Shown one piece after another: positions 8,497 through 16,091 of a stretch of DNA of 64,000 nt; positions within the stretch are counted from its first letter, which is position 1; each line of letters starts with the position of its first letter. A program made the position numbers and the translations under genes. The notes beneath the pieces were generated by a model. The model was not told the origin of the DNA, did not search any database, and saw only the letters and a list, made by a program, of their open reading frames with translations. The DNA comes from Streptomyces cyanogenus (GTDB lineage: Bacteria > Actinomycetota > Actinomycetes > Streptomycetales > Streptomycetaceae), in assembly GCF_017526105.1 (NCBI RefSeq), contig NZ_CP071839.1:8098001-8162000 (forward strand). Reading direction: 5' to 3'.

Positions 8497-8537
8497 ACGG
8501 CACGGTGGGGATCCGGGTGACCCTCGGGGAGTGAGGG
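8497..8537 (+). repeat. 41-bp direct repeat, copy 2
   Basis: Second copy of the 7215-7255 sequence, 1,282 bp downstream, with a single mismatch. It retains the coding frame of the PPOX C terminus including the stop, but here has no upstream gene body. It lies just before the convergent hydrolase gene. Confidence 0.9.
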
Positions 8538-8555
8538 CCACCCGGGACATGCGTC

Positions 8556-11303
8556 CTACGACGCGTTCAGCACCGCGCCCGTCAGCTCCAGGCCGTCGGT
8601 CCGCGGCTCACCGGTCTGCGGGTCGACCTGCCGGAACCGCACCGACTCCGTGGACTCCCGCACCCGGTCCTTCAGCGTGGGCAGCGTGATGTCCACGCTG
8701 GTACGCCCAGCGGGGATGTCCGCCCAGAGGTAGAGCCCGCCGACCTTGGACAGCGGACGCTCGGGATCGGGCTTCTCGCCGCTCGTCTCCTTCAGCCAGC
8801 TCGCCGGGACGTCCTTCGTGGACAGCTCCGGCGCGGTGGCCGGCGCGACCGCGAACAGCCCGCCCATGTCCACGTCGACCGCCTCGGACAGCGACAGCCG
8901 CCACTTCAGCGACTTGCCCTCGGTCACCTTGCCGGCGACGGGCGTGACGGTCATCCTGGGCGCCGGATCGTCCTCGTGGACGGTGATCCCGCCCCGGTAG
9001 GAACCGACGACCGCACCGCGGACCGCCTTGACCAGCACGTCGTACGACACGTCGGCGCCGTACCGGGTGTTGCCCTTGACCTGGACCGACACGTCGATGT
9101 CCTGACCGCCCGGACGCACCGTCACCAGCCGGTTGGTGGTCTTGCCGGAGACCGGGTCGACGACGTACACCCGGACCTGACCGCTGCCGCCCCGGCCCGT
9201 CACCCGCGCCGGGATCCGGTAGGTGCGTACACCGGAGTCACCCTCGTCCACGGTCGTCCGGCCGAGGTCGACCCGCGGCAGCGCGTCCGTCCGCACCGCC
9301 GGCGTTCCCGGCCGCCAGCCCCACGCGTCCATGAGCCAGACCCGTCCCGACGCCGAACGCGGGGTCAGCTCCATCGACTTGACCGAACCCAGGTCGAGCC
9401 CGGCAGCCGGCAACGGCACCCGGATCTCCCGCGCCCAGTAGGAGGCGGTCCGCTCACTGCCGGGCAGGCCGTCCAGCGTGACCCGGCCGAGCTTCGCCTT
9501 CTTGCCGGCGGTGTCGGTCAGGGCCACGTCCAACTGTGTGCCCTTGGAGTTCGGCGGCACGAACAGCCGCAGCGCGAGCGCCTTGGCACCGGACAGCGAC
9601 ACCGGCTGCTGCACGGTCACCCGGGCCGGGCTGCCGGCGCGCGTCCAGTGCAGCGCGATCGCGTGCCGGTCCGCCTCCGGGCCGACCTCCCACTGCGCGA
9701 AGTGCGGCGAGGACCCCTTGGCGCCCTGCCCCAGGCAAGCCTTGGCCGGGCTCGGGTCCACCGCGGCGCACAGCTTCCCGCCGGTCACCGACACCCCGCC
9801 GTCCGGCAGGAACCCGCCGCCCCGGCGGGCACCGACCGCGTGGCTGAGGACCCGCGCCGGGTCCGCCGACGGCGCCCGCTTCCCGGAGCCGTCCAGCAGC
9901 GGCCGCACCCGGTCGTCCCCGGCGAGGAACAGCCGCGCCGCGGCGGCGATGTACGTCGAACCGGCCCGGTGCTGCCGGTCGGCGGTCAGCCGGGTCGCCG
10001 CCCGCTTGCCGCACACCTTGTCCGGGTGCTGCGGCTCGTCGTAGAAGTCGTCCTCGGCGGGTGCCGCGGCCTGGCCCGGCGTCCACTCCGAGTTGAAGAA
10101 GTTGTGGTTCGCGCCGATCACGTACACCGCGCTGTGCAGCGCGGTCCCGTTGCCCACCCGGCGCGTGCCGTCGACGTACACCTCGCCCTGGAGGTCGGAG
10201 ACGTCACCGTCGCAGCCCGGCAGGATCGTCACCGACGGCACGTCGGGCACCGGGTTCTGGCCGAAGACGGTGGGGCCGATCAGGACGGTGCCCCGGATGG
10301 TCCAGCGCACCGGCCCGTGGTAGCCGTCCTGCTCGGCGGGTGCCGCGGCGAGGCTGTCCAGGGCGGCCCGGTTGACGCCCTCGCCGCCGCGCGAGTGCCC
10401 GACCAGCAGCACCCGCGACAGGTCGGCGCGGGGTGCCTCACGGACCACCTTCGGGGCACTCTCGGGGTGTTCGGCCCAGCCGGCCCAGCGGGCCAGGTGC
10501 AGCCGCACCAGCGACGAACGGGCCTGGGCGCCGCCGTCCTCCGCCGCGAAGTCCTGCCCGTTGATCCCGTTGGCCGAGATCGACACGGTCACATAGCCCT
10601 GGGACGCGAGCAGCTTCTGGTCCCGCAGGTAGCCGCGGTGGCTCGGCACCTGCTTGGTGCCGGCGGGGCAGGGCCAGGCGCCGCTGATGTCGCGGCCCTT
10701 GTAGCACGTGTAGTGGCGGCCGTGCAGGAAAAGGGCCAGGGGCCGCTTGCCGGTGGCGCCGACCGGGGAGACGACCACCGCGCGCATCTCCACCGGCTTC
10801 GAAAAGCCCGGCAGCCGTACCGACTTCAGTCCGTACTCGCCGGTCTTGGTGCGGTACGCGCCGGGCTTGCCCGGGTCCACGGCGTTCGCCGGCTGCGGGG
10901 CCGGCAGCCGGGGCGCCGACGCGGCACCGGCCGTCTCCCGCGCGTCCAACCGCCGCCCGCCGGACCAGACCTGCAGTCCCTGCAGCTCGGTCGTCCGCCG
11001 TCCGTCCAGCGACAGCCGGAAGGTGTGCCCGTCCGCGGCAGGCTGTGGCACACCCAACAGCTGGTCCCCGGAGCGGAACTCGACCCGGGCGTCCCCCATC
11101 GGCACCGGCTTCTGCGACCGCCACACCAGCTGCGGCGCCGAGCCGCCGCCGGCCAGCCGCCACCCCGGCGGCAGCGGCGCGTCACTTGACAACGCGCCTG
11201 ATATTGCGGGGGGTTGGGAGCGGGCGACTGCCACTCCCGGGGATGCTCCCGCCACCGCGAGCAACGCGGCGGCGGCCACCCCTATGTGCCGCGCACGGAC
11301 CAC
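8556..11303 (-). CDS. Large secreted alpha/beta-hydrolase
   Basis: The 915-residue protein starts at GTG 11303 with GAGGAGG about 4 nt upstream. It opens with a signal peptide (HIGVAAAALLAVAGASPGVAVA). Around residues 185-560 is an alpha/beta-hydrolase domain with LALFLHGRHYTCY (oxyanion region) and the nucleophile elbow LLVGHSRGGEG, Ser at about residue 304. GANHNFFNSEW probably supplies the catalytic His. The C-terminal third is beta-rich, including PRVDLGRTTVDEGDSGVRTY and APRMTVTPVAGKVTEGKSLK, which look like Calx-beta/Ig-like domains. Inferred role: extracellular esterase or lipase-type hydrolase; the substrate is unknown. It stands alone on the strand. Confidence 0.85.
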   Translation of the reverse strand: MVRARHIGVAAAALLAVAGASPGVAVARSQPPAISGALSSDAPLPPGWRLAGGGSAPQLVWRSQKPVPMGDARVEFRSGDQLLGVPQPAADGHTFRLSLDGRRTTELQGLQVWSGGRRLDARETAGAASAPRLPAPQPANAVDPGKPGAYRTKTGEYGLKSVRLPGFSKPVEMRAVVVSPVGATGKRPLALFLHGRHYTCYKGRDISGAWPCPAGTKQVPSHRGYLRDQKLLASQGYVTVSISANGINGQDFAAEDGGAQARSSLVRLHLARWAGWAEHPESAPKVVREAPRADLSRVLLVGHSRGGEGVNRAALDSLAAAPAEQDGYHGPVRWTIRGTVLIGPTVFGQNPVPDVPSVTILPGCDGDVSDLQGEVYVDGTRRVGNGTALHSAVYVIGANHNFFNSEWTPGQAAAPAEDDFYDEPQHPDKVCGKRAATRLTADRQHRAGSTYIAAAARLFLAGDDRVRPLLDGSGKRAPSADPARVLSHAVGARRGGGFLPDGGVSVTGGKLCAAVDPSPAKACLGQGAKGSSPHFAQWEVGPEADRHAIALHWTRAGSPARVTVQQPVSLSGAKALALRLFVPPNSKGTQLDVALTDTAGKKAKLGRVTLDGLPGSERTASYWAREIRVPLPAAGLDLGSVKSMELTPRSASGRVWLMDAWGWRPGTPAVRTDALPRVDLGRTTVDEGDSGVRTYRIPARVTGRGGSGQVRVYVVDPVSGKTTNRLVTVRPGGQDIDVSVQVKGNTRYGADVSYDVLVKAVRGAVVGSYRGGITVHEDDPAPRMTVTPVAGKVTEGKSLKWRLSLSEAVDVDMGGLFAVAPATAPELSTKDVPASWLKETSGEKPDPERPLSKVGGLYLWADIPAGRTSVDITLPTLKDRVRESTESVRFRQVDPQTGEPRTDGLELTGAVLNAS

Positions 11304-11690
11304 AGTTCCTCCTCGAACCCCGACCACGGACGTCCCGGACCTCCCGGGCGTCCCGGGCGTCCCTCGCCCCGGGAGGATGAAAAGGGGAGGCTGTGGGTTG
11401 CCTGTGCAGGAGAGGTGATCGATCACACCGAGGAGCGGGGCGCCGCACGCGAGGCTCCTCAACCCGGCTTGGAACCAGCCGAGTTGGTCAGCGTTCCCGA
11501 GCGTGCCCCCGTCATCCGCCGCGACGTCACGGGCGGTTGTGGGAGAAGGGCCACCCCCCGTGAGCCGGGCCGGCCGGGTGGCCGAGCCCGGCCGCGGCTT
11601 TGCGCTGGAGCTGCTCCGGGGCGAGTGATCACGGCCCCGTAAGCTCATGGCGAGTCGGGCAGGCGGTGGACCTGCGCACCACCCGCCGCG
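11304..11690. other. Intergenic interval upstream of the secreted hydrolase
   Basis: About 390 nt between the hydrolase start and a gene remnant. It should contain the hydrolase promoter (minus strand). I see no conserved protein-like frame or strong hairpin. Confidence 0.4.
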
Positions 11691-11963
11691 CGGAGGGACC
11701 CCGCCCGTTTCGCCGAGACCGCCTGGTCCGCGAGGACATCGGTGAGGCCGTCGTCGACCTGGTCACCTGGTGGCTGGACGACGAGCCCGCCGAGGTCTTC
11801 GGCTACGGCGGGCTCGGCTGCCACGGCCGTACGGGCGAACGCCACGGGCCGCGCCGACGGCGCCGTCACCAGCGAGGACGACATGGCCGTTGCCGTCCGA
11901 TGGGCGCGCGGCGCGACGATGACGTACTGCCTGACTGCTTACTCCCCGTGCGGGGTACGGCGG
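11690..11963 (+). pseudogene. Remnant of a Gfo/Idh/MocA-type oxidoreductase
   Basis: Two adjoining plus-strand frames carry consecutive pieces of the C-terminal half of a Gfo/Idh/MocA dehydrogenase. The first reads DLVTWWLDDEPAEVFGYGGL (about 11755-11815). After a frame change near 11820 the second reads EDDMAVAVRWARGATMTYCL and then TAYSPCG (to about 11955). In intact relatives these motifs (DLVxWWL, then EDxMxVxVRYxxGATxxYxLxAYSPW) lie in one frame with further sequence between and after. Here the N-terminal Rossmann domain is absent and the end is cut by the convergent OB-fold gene. The assignment rests on recognising the motifs by eye. Confidence 0.65.
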
Positions 11964-12377
11964 TCAGGTCCAGGCCCGGTACGGCTCGTCCACCAGCTGG
12001 AAGACCGGCTCACCGCGCACCGGGTCCTTGGCGGTGGACAGCCGGACCCGGTCGCCGCTGTGGATCCCGACCGGTGGGCCCATCACCCGGCCCCGGACGA
12101 CGAACCCCTCGGCCATCTCGACCAGCGACACATTGCGCGCCGCGGGCGTGTTGCGGTGCACCACGGTGGAGTGGCGGACCGTGCCGACGCCCTCACTGCG
12201 CTCCGTGCGCAGCTCGCTGCCCTGACAGACCGGACAGAGCAGCCGGTGGTACATCGCGGTGCCGCACCAGGTGCAGCGCTGGAAGAGGATGGCGTCCTTG
12301 GAGTCCGCGGCGGGATCGAGAACACCCGCAGCGGAACCGGCCGCCGGATGCGAGGTGCTTGCTGAGTGGTGGTACAC
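11964..12377 (-). CDS. Zn-ribbon/OB-fold (DUF35-type) protein
   Basis: The 137-residue protein is read from GTG 12377, with GGGAG 9 nt upstream. It has a rubredoxin-like zinc ribbon, RCTWCGTAMYHRLLCPVCQG (two CxxC pairs), followed by an OB-fold region (LVEMAEGFVVRGRVMGPP, then GDRVRLS). Family knowledge: DUF35 proteins bind acyl-CoA or serve thiolase-like and ketosynthase-like enzymes as accessory subunits. No thiolase is adjacent here. A 14-bp palindromic sequence shared with the upstream TetR gene lies between its putative -35 (TTTACG) and -10 (TACCCT), predicting repression by that TetR protein. It may act with an acyl-CoA enzyme encoded elsewhere. Confidence 0.85.
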   Translation of the reverse strand: MYHHSASTSHPAAGSAAGVLDPAADSKDAILFQRCTWCGTAMYHRLLCPVCQGSELRTERSEGVGTVRHSTVVHRNTPAARNVSLVEMAEGFVVRGRVMGPPVGIHSGDRVRLSTAKDPVRGEPVFQLVDEPYRAWT

Positions 12378-12478
12378 GCTGGTCAACTCCCTGCGCTCGG
12401 CCGGAATCCCGCGTGCCGGCGCAGACCGGGCACGCGTGTGCGCGGTTGCCGTGCCACCGTGCACGCCGTCAGGGTATG

Positions 12479-12492
12479 GCACTGAGTGTCAC
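12479..12492 (-). promoter_or_regulatory. TetR operator-like site in the OB-fold gene promoter
   Basis: On the minus strand GTGACACTCAGTGC lies between TTTACG and TACCCT, which are spaced 17 nt apart like a -35/-10 pair and read toward the OB-fold gene. The same 14 bases occur at 13361-13374 next to the TetR start. The core CACTNAGTG is a dyad. The regulator-operator link is inferred. Confidence 0.65.
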
Positions 12493-12540
12493 TCGTAAAG
12501 GCACTCCGTACCCCAATTTTGCGTCGGGTCAGCCCGCGGG

Positions 12541-13329
12541 TCAGTCGCGGTCCAGCGCCGTCTCCAGTTCCTGCACCATCCGCCACAGCGGGACGTCCCG
12601 GCGGGAGACCAGCACCACCACGTCGTCGGGCTGCCCCGGCCCCGCCTCGGTGCCAGCCGCGCCGAGCCAGGCGGCGGCCACCGGGGCGGTGGCCGGCGGG
12701 GCGGCTGCCCGGGCGACCGCCGCCTGGGGGGCAGCCGCCCGGCCGAACGTCCGCTGGACGTATCCCAGCGCGCTGTCCACCGCCGCGCCCGGGTCGGTCC
12801 TGCCGTCCGACCGCAGCCAGGAACGCAGCGCGTTGTTGTGCGCGGCGACGACCGCGGCCGCGATCACATCGGCGTGCAGGGTCCCGTCGGGCCGCCCCGC
12901 GAACCGCGCGCGCAGGTACTCGGCGAGCGCCCGCTCGTAGCGCCACACGACCGACAGCTCGTAGGCGCGCAGGCCCGGCACCTGCCGGGTGAGGCGGTAG
13001 CGCTGCACGGAGAAGGTCGGGTTCTCGGCGTACATCCGGAGCACCAGCCGGGCCGCGTCGCAGACCCGCCGCACGGGATCGTGCTCCGGGCCGCCCGCCG
13101 CGAGGAACGCGGTCATGTCGGCCAGGCAGCGCTCGTGGTCGGGGAAGACCACGTCCTCTTTCGAGGGGAAGTAGCGGAAGAACGAACGCCGGCCCACCCC
13201 CGCCAGGGCCACGATGTCGTCCACGGTGGTCTGCTCGAACCCGCGTTCCAGGAAGAGCCGGAAGGCCGCCGCCACCAGGGCGTCCCGGATCGGCGGCTTC
13301 GCGGCCGGCACCGCGCTGCTGGAGCTCAT
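12541..13329 (-). CDS. TetR-family transcriptional regulator
   Basis: The 262-residue protein starts at ATG 13329. Residues about 12-58 form a TetR helix-turn-helix: ALVAAAFRLFLERGFEQTTV, then DDIVALAGVGRRSFFRYF. The remainder is a helical ligand-binding domain with an Ala/Pro-rich linker near residues 195-220 and an unusual C-terminal extension ending VLVSRRDVPLWRMVQELETA. A TACGTT hexamer 7 nt before the ATG with no Shine-Dalgarno suggests a leaderless mRNA. The 14-bp operator-like sequence at 13361-13374 overlaps its -35 region, so autorepression is likely. The second site controls the downstream OB-fold gene. An acyl-CoA-type ligand would fit the context but is unproven. Confidence 0.9.
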   Translation of the reverse strand: MSSSSAVPAAKPPIRDALVAAAFRLFLERGFEQTTVDDIVALAGVGRRSFFRYFPSKEDVVFPDHERCLADMTAFLAAGGPEHDPVRRVCDAARLVLRMYAENPTFSVQRYRLTRQVPGLRAYELSVVWRYERALAEYLRARFAGRPDGTLHADVIAAAVVAAHNNALRSWLRSDGRTDPGAAVDSALGYVQRTFGRAAAPQAAVARAAAPPATAPVAAAWLGAAGTEAGPGQPDDVVVLVSRRDVPLWRMVQELETALDRD

Positions 13330-13360
13330 GGACGGGAACGTAGCACCCGGACCCGGTTTC

Positions 13361-13374
13361 GTGACACTCAGTGC
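13361..13374 (+). promoter_or_regulatory. TetR operator-like site upstream of the TetR gene
   Basis: GTGACACTCAGTGC matches the site at 12479-12492 in all 14 positions. It overlaps the predicted -35 region of the TetR gene. A further partial match, ACTGAGTGC, lies at 13398-13406, toward the divergent ATP-grasp-like gene. Confidence 0.6.
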
Positions 13375-13583
13375 AGCCTGAGCGCCTCTTTGAGGGAACT
13401 GAGTGCTTCTGGGGTCACCCAAACGAACGCTTCTCGGCGGGTTTCGGCGTCTGGGGGTGCGGGCGGTCACCGGGGGTGGCCGAAAAGCGCCGCACTCTGC
13501 GGCGTAACCTTTCTCCGCCGTGGCCGCAACCACGACGACCCGCACCGCACTTGCTTGCCCCCGCGCCGCCCCGAGGAGCCCTC

Positions 13584-14426
13584 ATGTCCGCCGCCCGCCC
13601 CCGCCTGCTGTACGTCACGGACCTGGCGTACCAGGCCCGCGGGCGCCGCTATTGCGACGAGGACATCCACCTCACCTCGCGGCTGCGTGACCGCTTCGAC
13701 CTGGCCCTGTGCCATCCGTTGGACGCGGTGGCCCTGATGGACGGCTTCGACGCCGTCGTCGTCCGCAACAGCGGGCCGGTCCTCGGCTACCAGCGGGAGT
13801 ACGACGCCTTCCGCGCCCGCGCGCTCGCCGCCGGCACCCGGGTGTACAACCCGCTCACGGGAAAGGCGGACATGGCCGGGAAGCAGTACCTGCTCGACCT
13901 GACGGACGCCGGATACCCGGTGATACCGACCATCGACCGCGCGGAGGACCTGGACCGGCTGCCGGCCGCCGAGCAGTACGTGGTCAAGCCGAAGCTGGGC
14001 GCGGACTCCCTCGGCCTGCGCGTCGTCCCCGGGAGCCGGCTCGCCGCACTCACCGCCGGCGACATCCTGATCCAGCCCCGCGTCGAGTTCGTCCACGAGG
14101 TGTCCTTCTACTTCGTCGACGACGACTTCCAGTACGCCCTGTACGCCCCCGACCCCGAGCGCCGCTGGCAGCTGAGGCCCTACGCGGCCACCGCCGGCGA
14201 CCTGGAGTTCGCCCGCCGGTTCATCGACTGGAACGATCTCGGCCACGGCATCCAGCGCGTCGACGCCTGCCGTACCCCCGACGGCGAGCTGCTCCTGGTC
14301 GAACTGGAGGACCTCAACCCCTACCTGTCCCTGGACGCGCTGCAGGAGGAGGCCAGGGACGCCTTCGTGGCCGCGTTCACGGCGTCGCTGAGCCGGTTCG
14401 TGCAGGGGGCGCTCAGCCCGGCCTGA
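13584..14426 (+). CDS. ATP-grasp-like protein
   Basis: The 280-residue protein starts at ATG 13584 with GAGGAG 5 nt upstream. Motifs fit an ATP-grasp enzyme: GKQYLLDLTDAGYPVIPTI, then the nucleotide-binding lysine in YVVKPKLGADSLGLRVV. The metal-binding acidic/Asn motif near the C terminus is LLLVELEDLNPYLSLD. Family knowledge: ATP-grasp enzymes ligate a carboxylate to an amine or thiol via an acyl phosphate. The substrate is not evident and no peptide-precursor gene is adjacent. It is divergent from the TetR gene, and a partial TetR half-site lies upstream, so co-regulation is possible. Confidence 0.72.
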   Translation: MSAARPRLLYVTDLAYQARGRRYCDEDIHLTSRLRDRFDLALCHPLDAVALMDGFDAVVVRNSGPVLGYQREYDAFRARALAAGTRVYNPLTGKADMAGKQYLLDLTDAGYPVIPTIDRAEDLDRLPAAEQYVVKPKLGADSLGLRVVPGSRLAALTAGDILIQPRVEFVHEVSFYFVDDDFQYALYAPDPERRWQLRPYAATAGDLEFARRFIDWNDLGHGIQRVDACRTPDGELLLVELEDLNPYLSLDALQEEARDAFVAAFTASLSRFVQGALSPA

Positions 14427-14681
14427 CCGCGACCGGCCGTTCAGCCCGGGCATGTCGGGGGAGTGCGGCGCGGGCGAGACGGACCGGGGCGGCGGCGTTC
14501 AGCGCGGGAAAGGCCACCGCGCCGAGGGCTCGGACAGGCGCCCTCCTGCGCGTCGAGTACCGCACGCGGCATCGAGCACGGCACCCGTCGCCGGCCCGGA
14601 CGCCGGCCGCAGCCCCGTCCTCGACCACCACGATCCCGGAGGGCAGGGCGCTGTCGGTGGTCGCCTGTACCGTGCATCCGT

Positions 14682-15956
14682 ATGAAGATCGAATCCCTTC
14701 TCGATGACCTGGGCAGCGACGACCCCGCGCGCGTGGAGGCCGCGGCCGCACGGCTGGCGGAGGAAGCCGACCGTGTGGTGCCGACGCTGCTGCGGGGGCT
14801 GGCCGGTGTGCAGCGGACCGCCGATCTGCAGCCGGTCATGCGGGTGTTGACCCGCGTCGGGCCGCCGGCCTTCGACGCCGTCCTCGCGGCGTGGGACCGC
14901 AAGGAGGTGACGGACTGGCAGGCGGGCCGCCTGCTCGGGGCGTTCGACGAGCGCTGCGCCGACCGGTACGCGGCCCTGGCGGCCGATCCGGACTACGGCA
15001 GGTCGACCAACGGCTTCCAGGGGCTCGTCAGGCTGCGGACGGAGTCCGAGGCCGGACTGCGGGCCCTGGTGGAAAGCCATGCCCACGGCAGGCTCGTCCC
15101 CTACAAGGCTGCCGACTACGCCCGCCTGCTGCACGCCTCGTTCCGGCCGCGGCTGCGTGCCCTGCGCCGTGACCCGTCCGTCTCTCCGAGGATCCGGCGC
15201 GGCGCGATGGCGGCACTGCTGGCGGGCGGCGGCCCCGACGCGCTCGACGACCGCGACCGCGCGGCGATCGAGCGGCTGATACGGGTGAAGATCCCGCACG
15301 AGACACCGAGGCTCCCGTCGTCGACCCTGAGCGGTTGGTGGATGGCCGTCCCCGGGGCGTCGTACGAAGGCGTTTTCGAGGCCTTGGACCTGCACGACCG
15401 GCGGCCCGTCACGGTCTCCGCCGGCGTCCGCGCGGCGGAGAGCCGGGAGATCCGGGTCCCCGGACCGGACGGCGCCGACCGCAGCGTGGGCCGGGCCTTC
15501 GTCACCCCGGAGCTGGACGGCTGGCGGCTGGTCTTCGGCCCGTTTGACCTGCTCGTCGGCGACCCCTGGGACGGCATGATCGAGACGATCGAGCGGGTCA
15601 GCGAGCGTTGCGGCCAGGCCCAGTTCTTCTTCCTGGACGACGCCGGCGGCTCCGACGTGTGGATCGTCGCCGAGAACGGCCGGGTGATCCGTCGGTACGC
15701 CGCCGAGAGCGACCCCGAATGGGAGGGCGACCCGCTGCCGTGGGAGACCCTCGCGGTCGACGACCCCGACTTCGACCCCGAGTACGACGAAACCCCGCCC
15801 AACACGGGCACCGCGGGCGCGCGGTCCGCCTGCGCGTACCTCTCGGTCGACCCCGGTGAGGTCGGTCCGGGCACCGCCGTGCGCGGCCACGGCTGGCTGG
15901 CGGTCACCGCACCAGGCGTGGGCCACGGCCCGTTCCCCGGGACACTCCCCATCTGA
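14682..15956 (+). CDS. Hypothetical HEAT-like repeat protein
   Basis: The 424-residue product begins MKIESLLDDLGSDDPARVEA. The first roughly 215 residues are helical with repeated LxxL/A patterns resembling HEAT or armadillo repeats. The second half is beta-rich, with WRLVFGPFDLLVGDPWDGM, then QAQFFFLDDAGGSDVWIVAE and an acidic stretch. The latter half resembles conserved Streptomyces hypothetical proteins, but I cannot name a family. It is cytoplasmic by appearance. There is no Shine-Dalgarno; a TACCGT hexamer lies 8 nt before the ATG, suggesting leaderless expression. It is a single gene, not obviously part of an operon. Confidence 0.8.
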   Translation: MKIESLLDDLGSDDPARVEAAAARLAEEADRVVPTLLRGLAGVQRTADLQPVMRVLTRVGPPAFDAVLAAWDRKEVTDWQAGRLLGAFDERCADRYAALAADPDYGRSTNGFQGLVRLRTESEAGLRALVESHAHGRLVPYKAADYARLLHASFRPRLRALRRDPSVSPRIRRGAMAALLAGGGPDALDDRDRAAIERLIRVKIPHETPRLPSSTLSGWWMAVPGASYEGVFEALDLHDRRPVTVSAGVRAAESREIRVPGPDGADRSVGRAFVTPELDGWRLVFGPFDLLVGDPWDGMIETIERVSERCGQAQFFFLDDAGGSDVWIVAENGRVIRRYAAESDPEWEGDPLPWETLAVDDPDFDPEYDETPPNTGTAGARSACAYLSVDPGEVGPGTAVRGHGWLAVTAPGVGHGPFPGTLPI

Positions 15957-16091
15957 GACGGACGGCCGCGCCATCCCGGACCGACTGGCCTCCCTAGCAT
16001 CCCAGCCGCCGAATGGCAAGACTCGACGTATACGTGAAGGTTGAATTAGTTTCGTATCACTTAGGTCATCCATCCGCAAAGGTAATGATTT

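Noticed and set aside
12479..12540. Small plus-strand gene starting near 12486
   Set aside because: The reading is antisense to the TetR gene and lacks a ribosome site; the segment is better explained as the OB-fold promoter with its operator.
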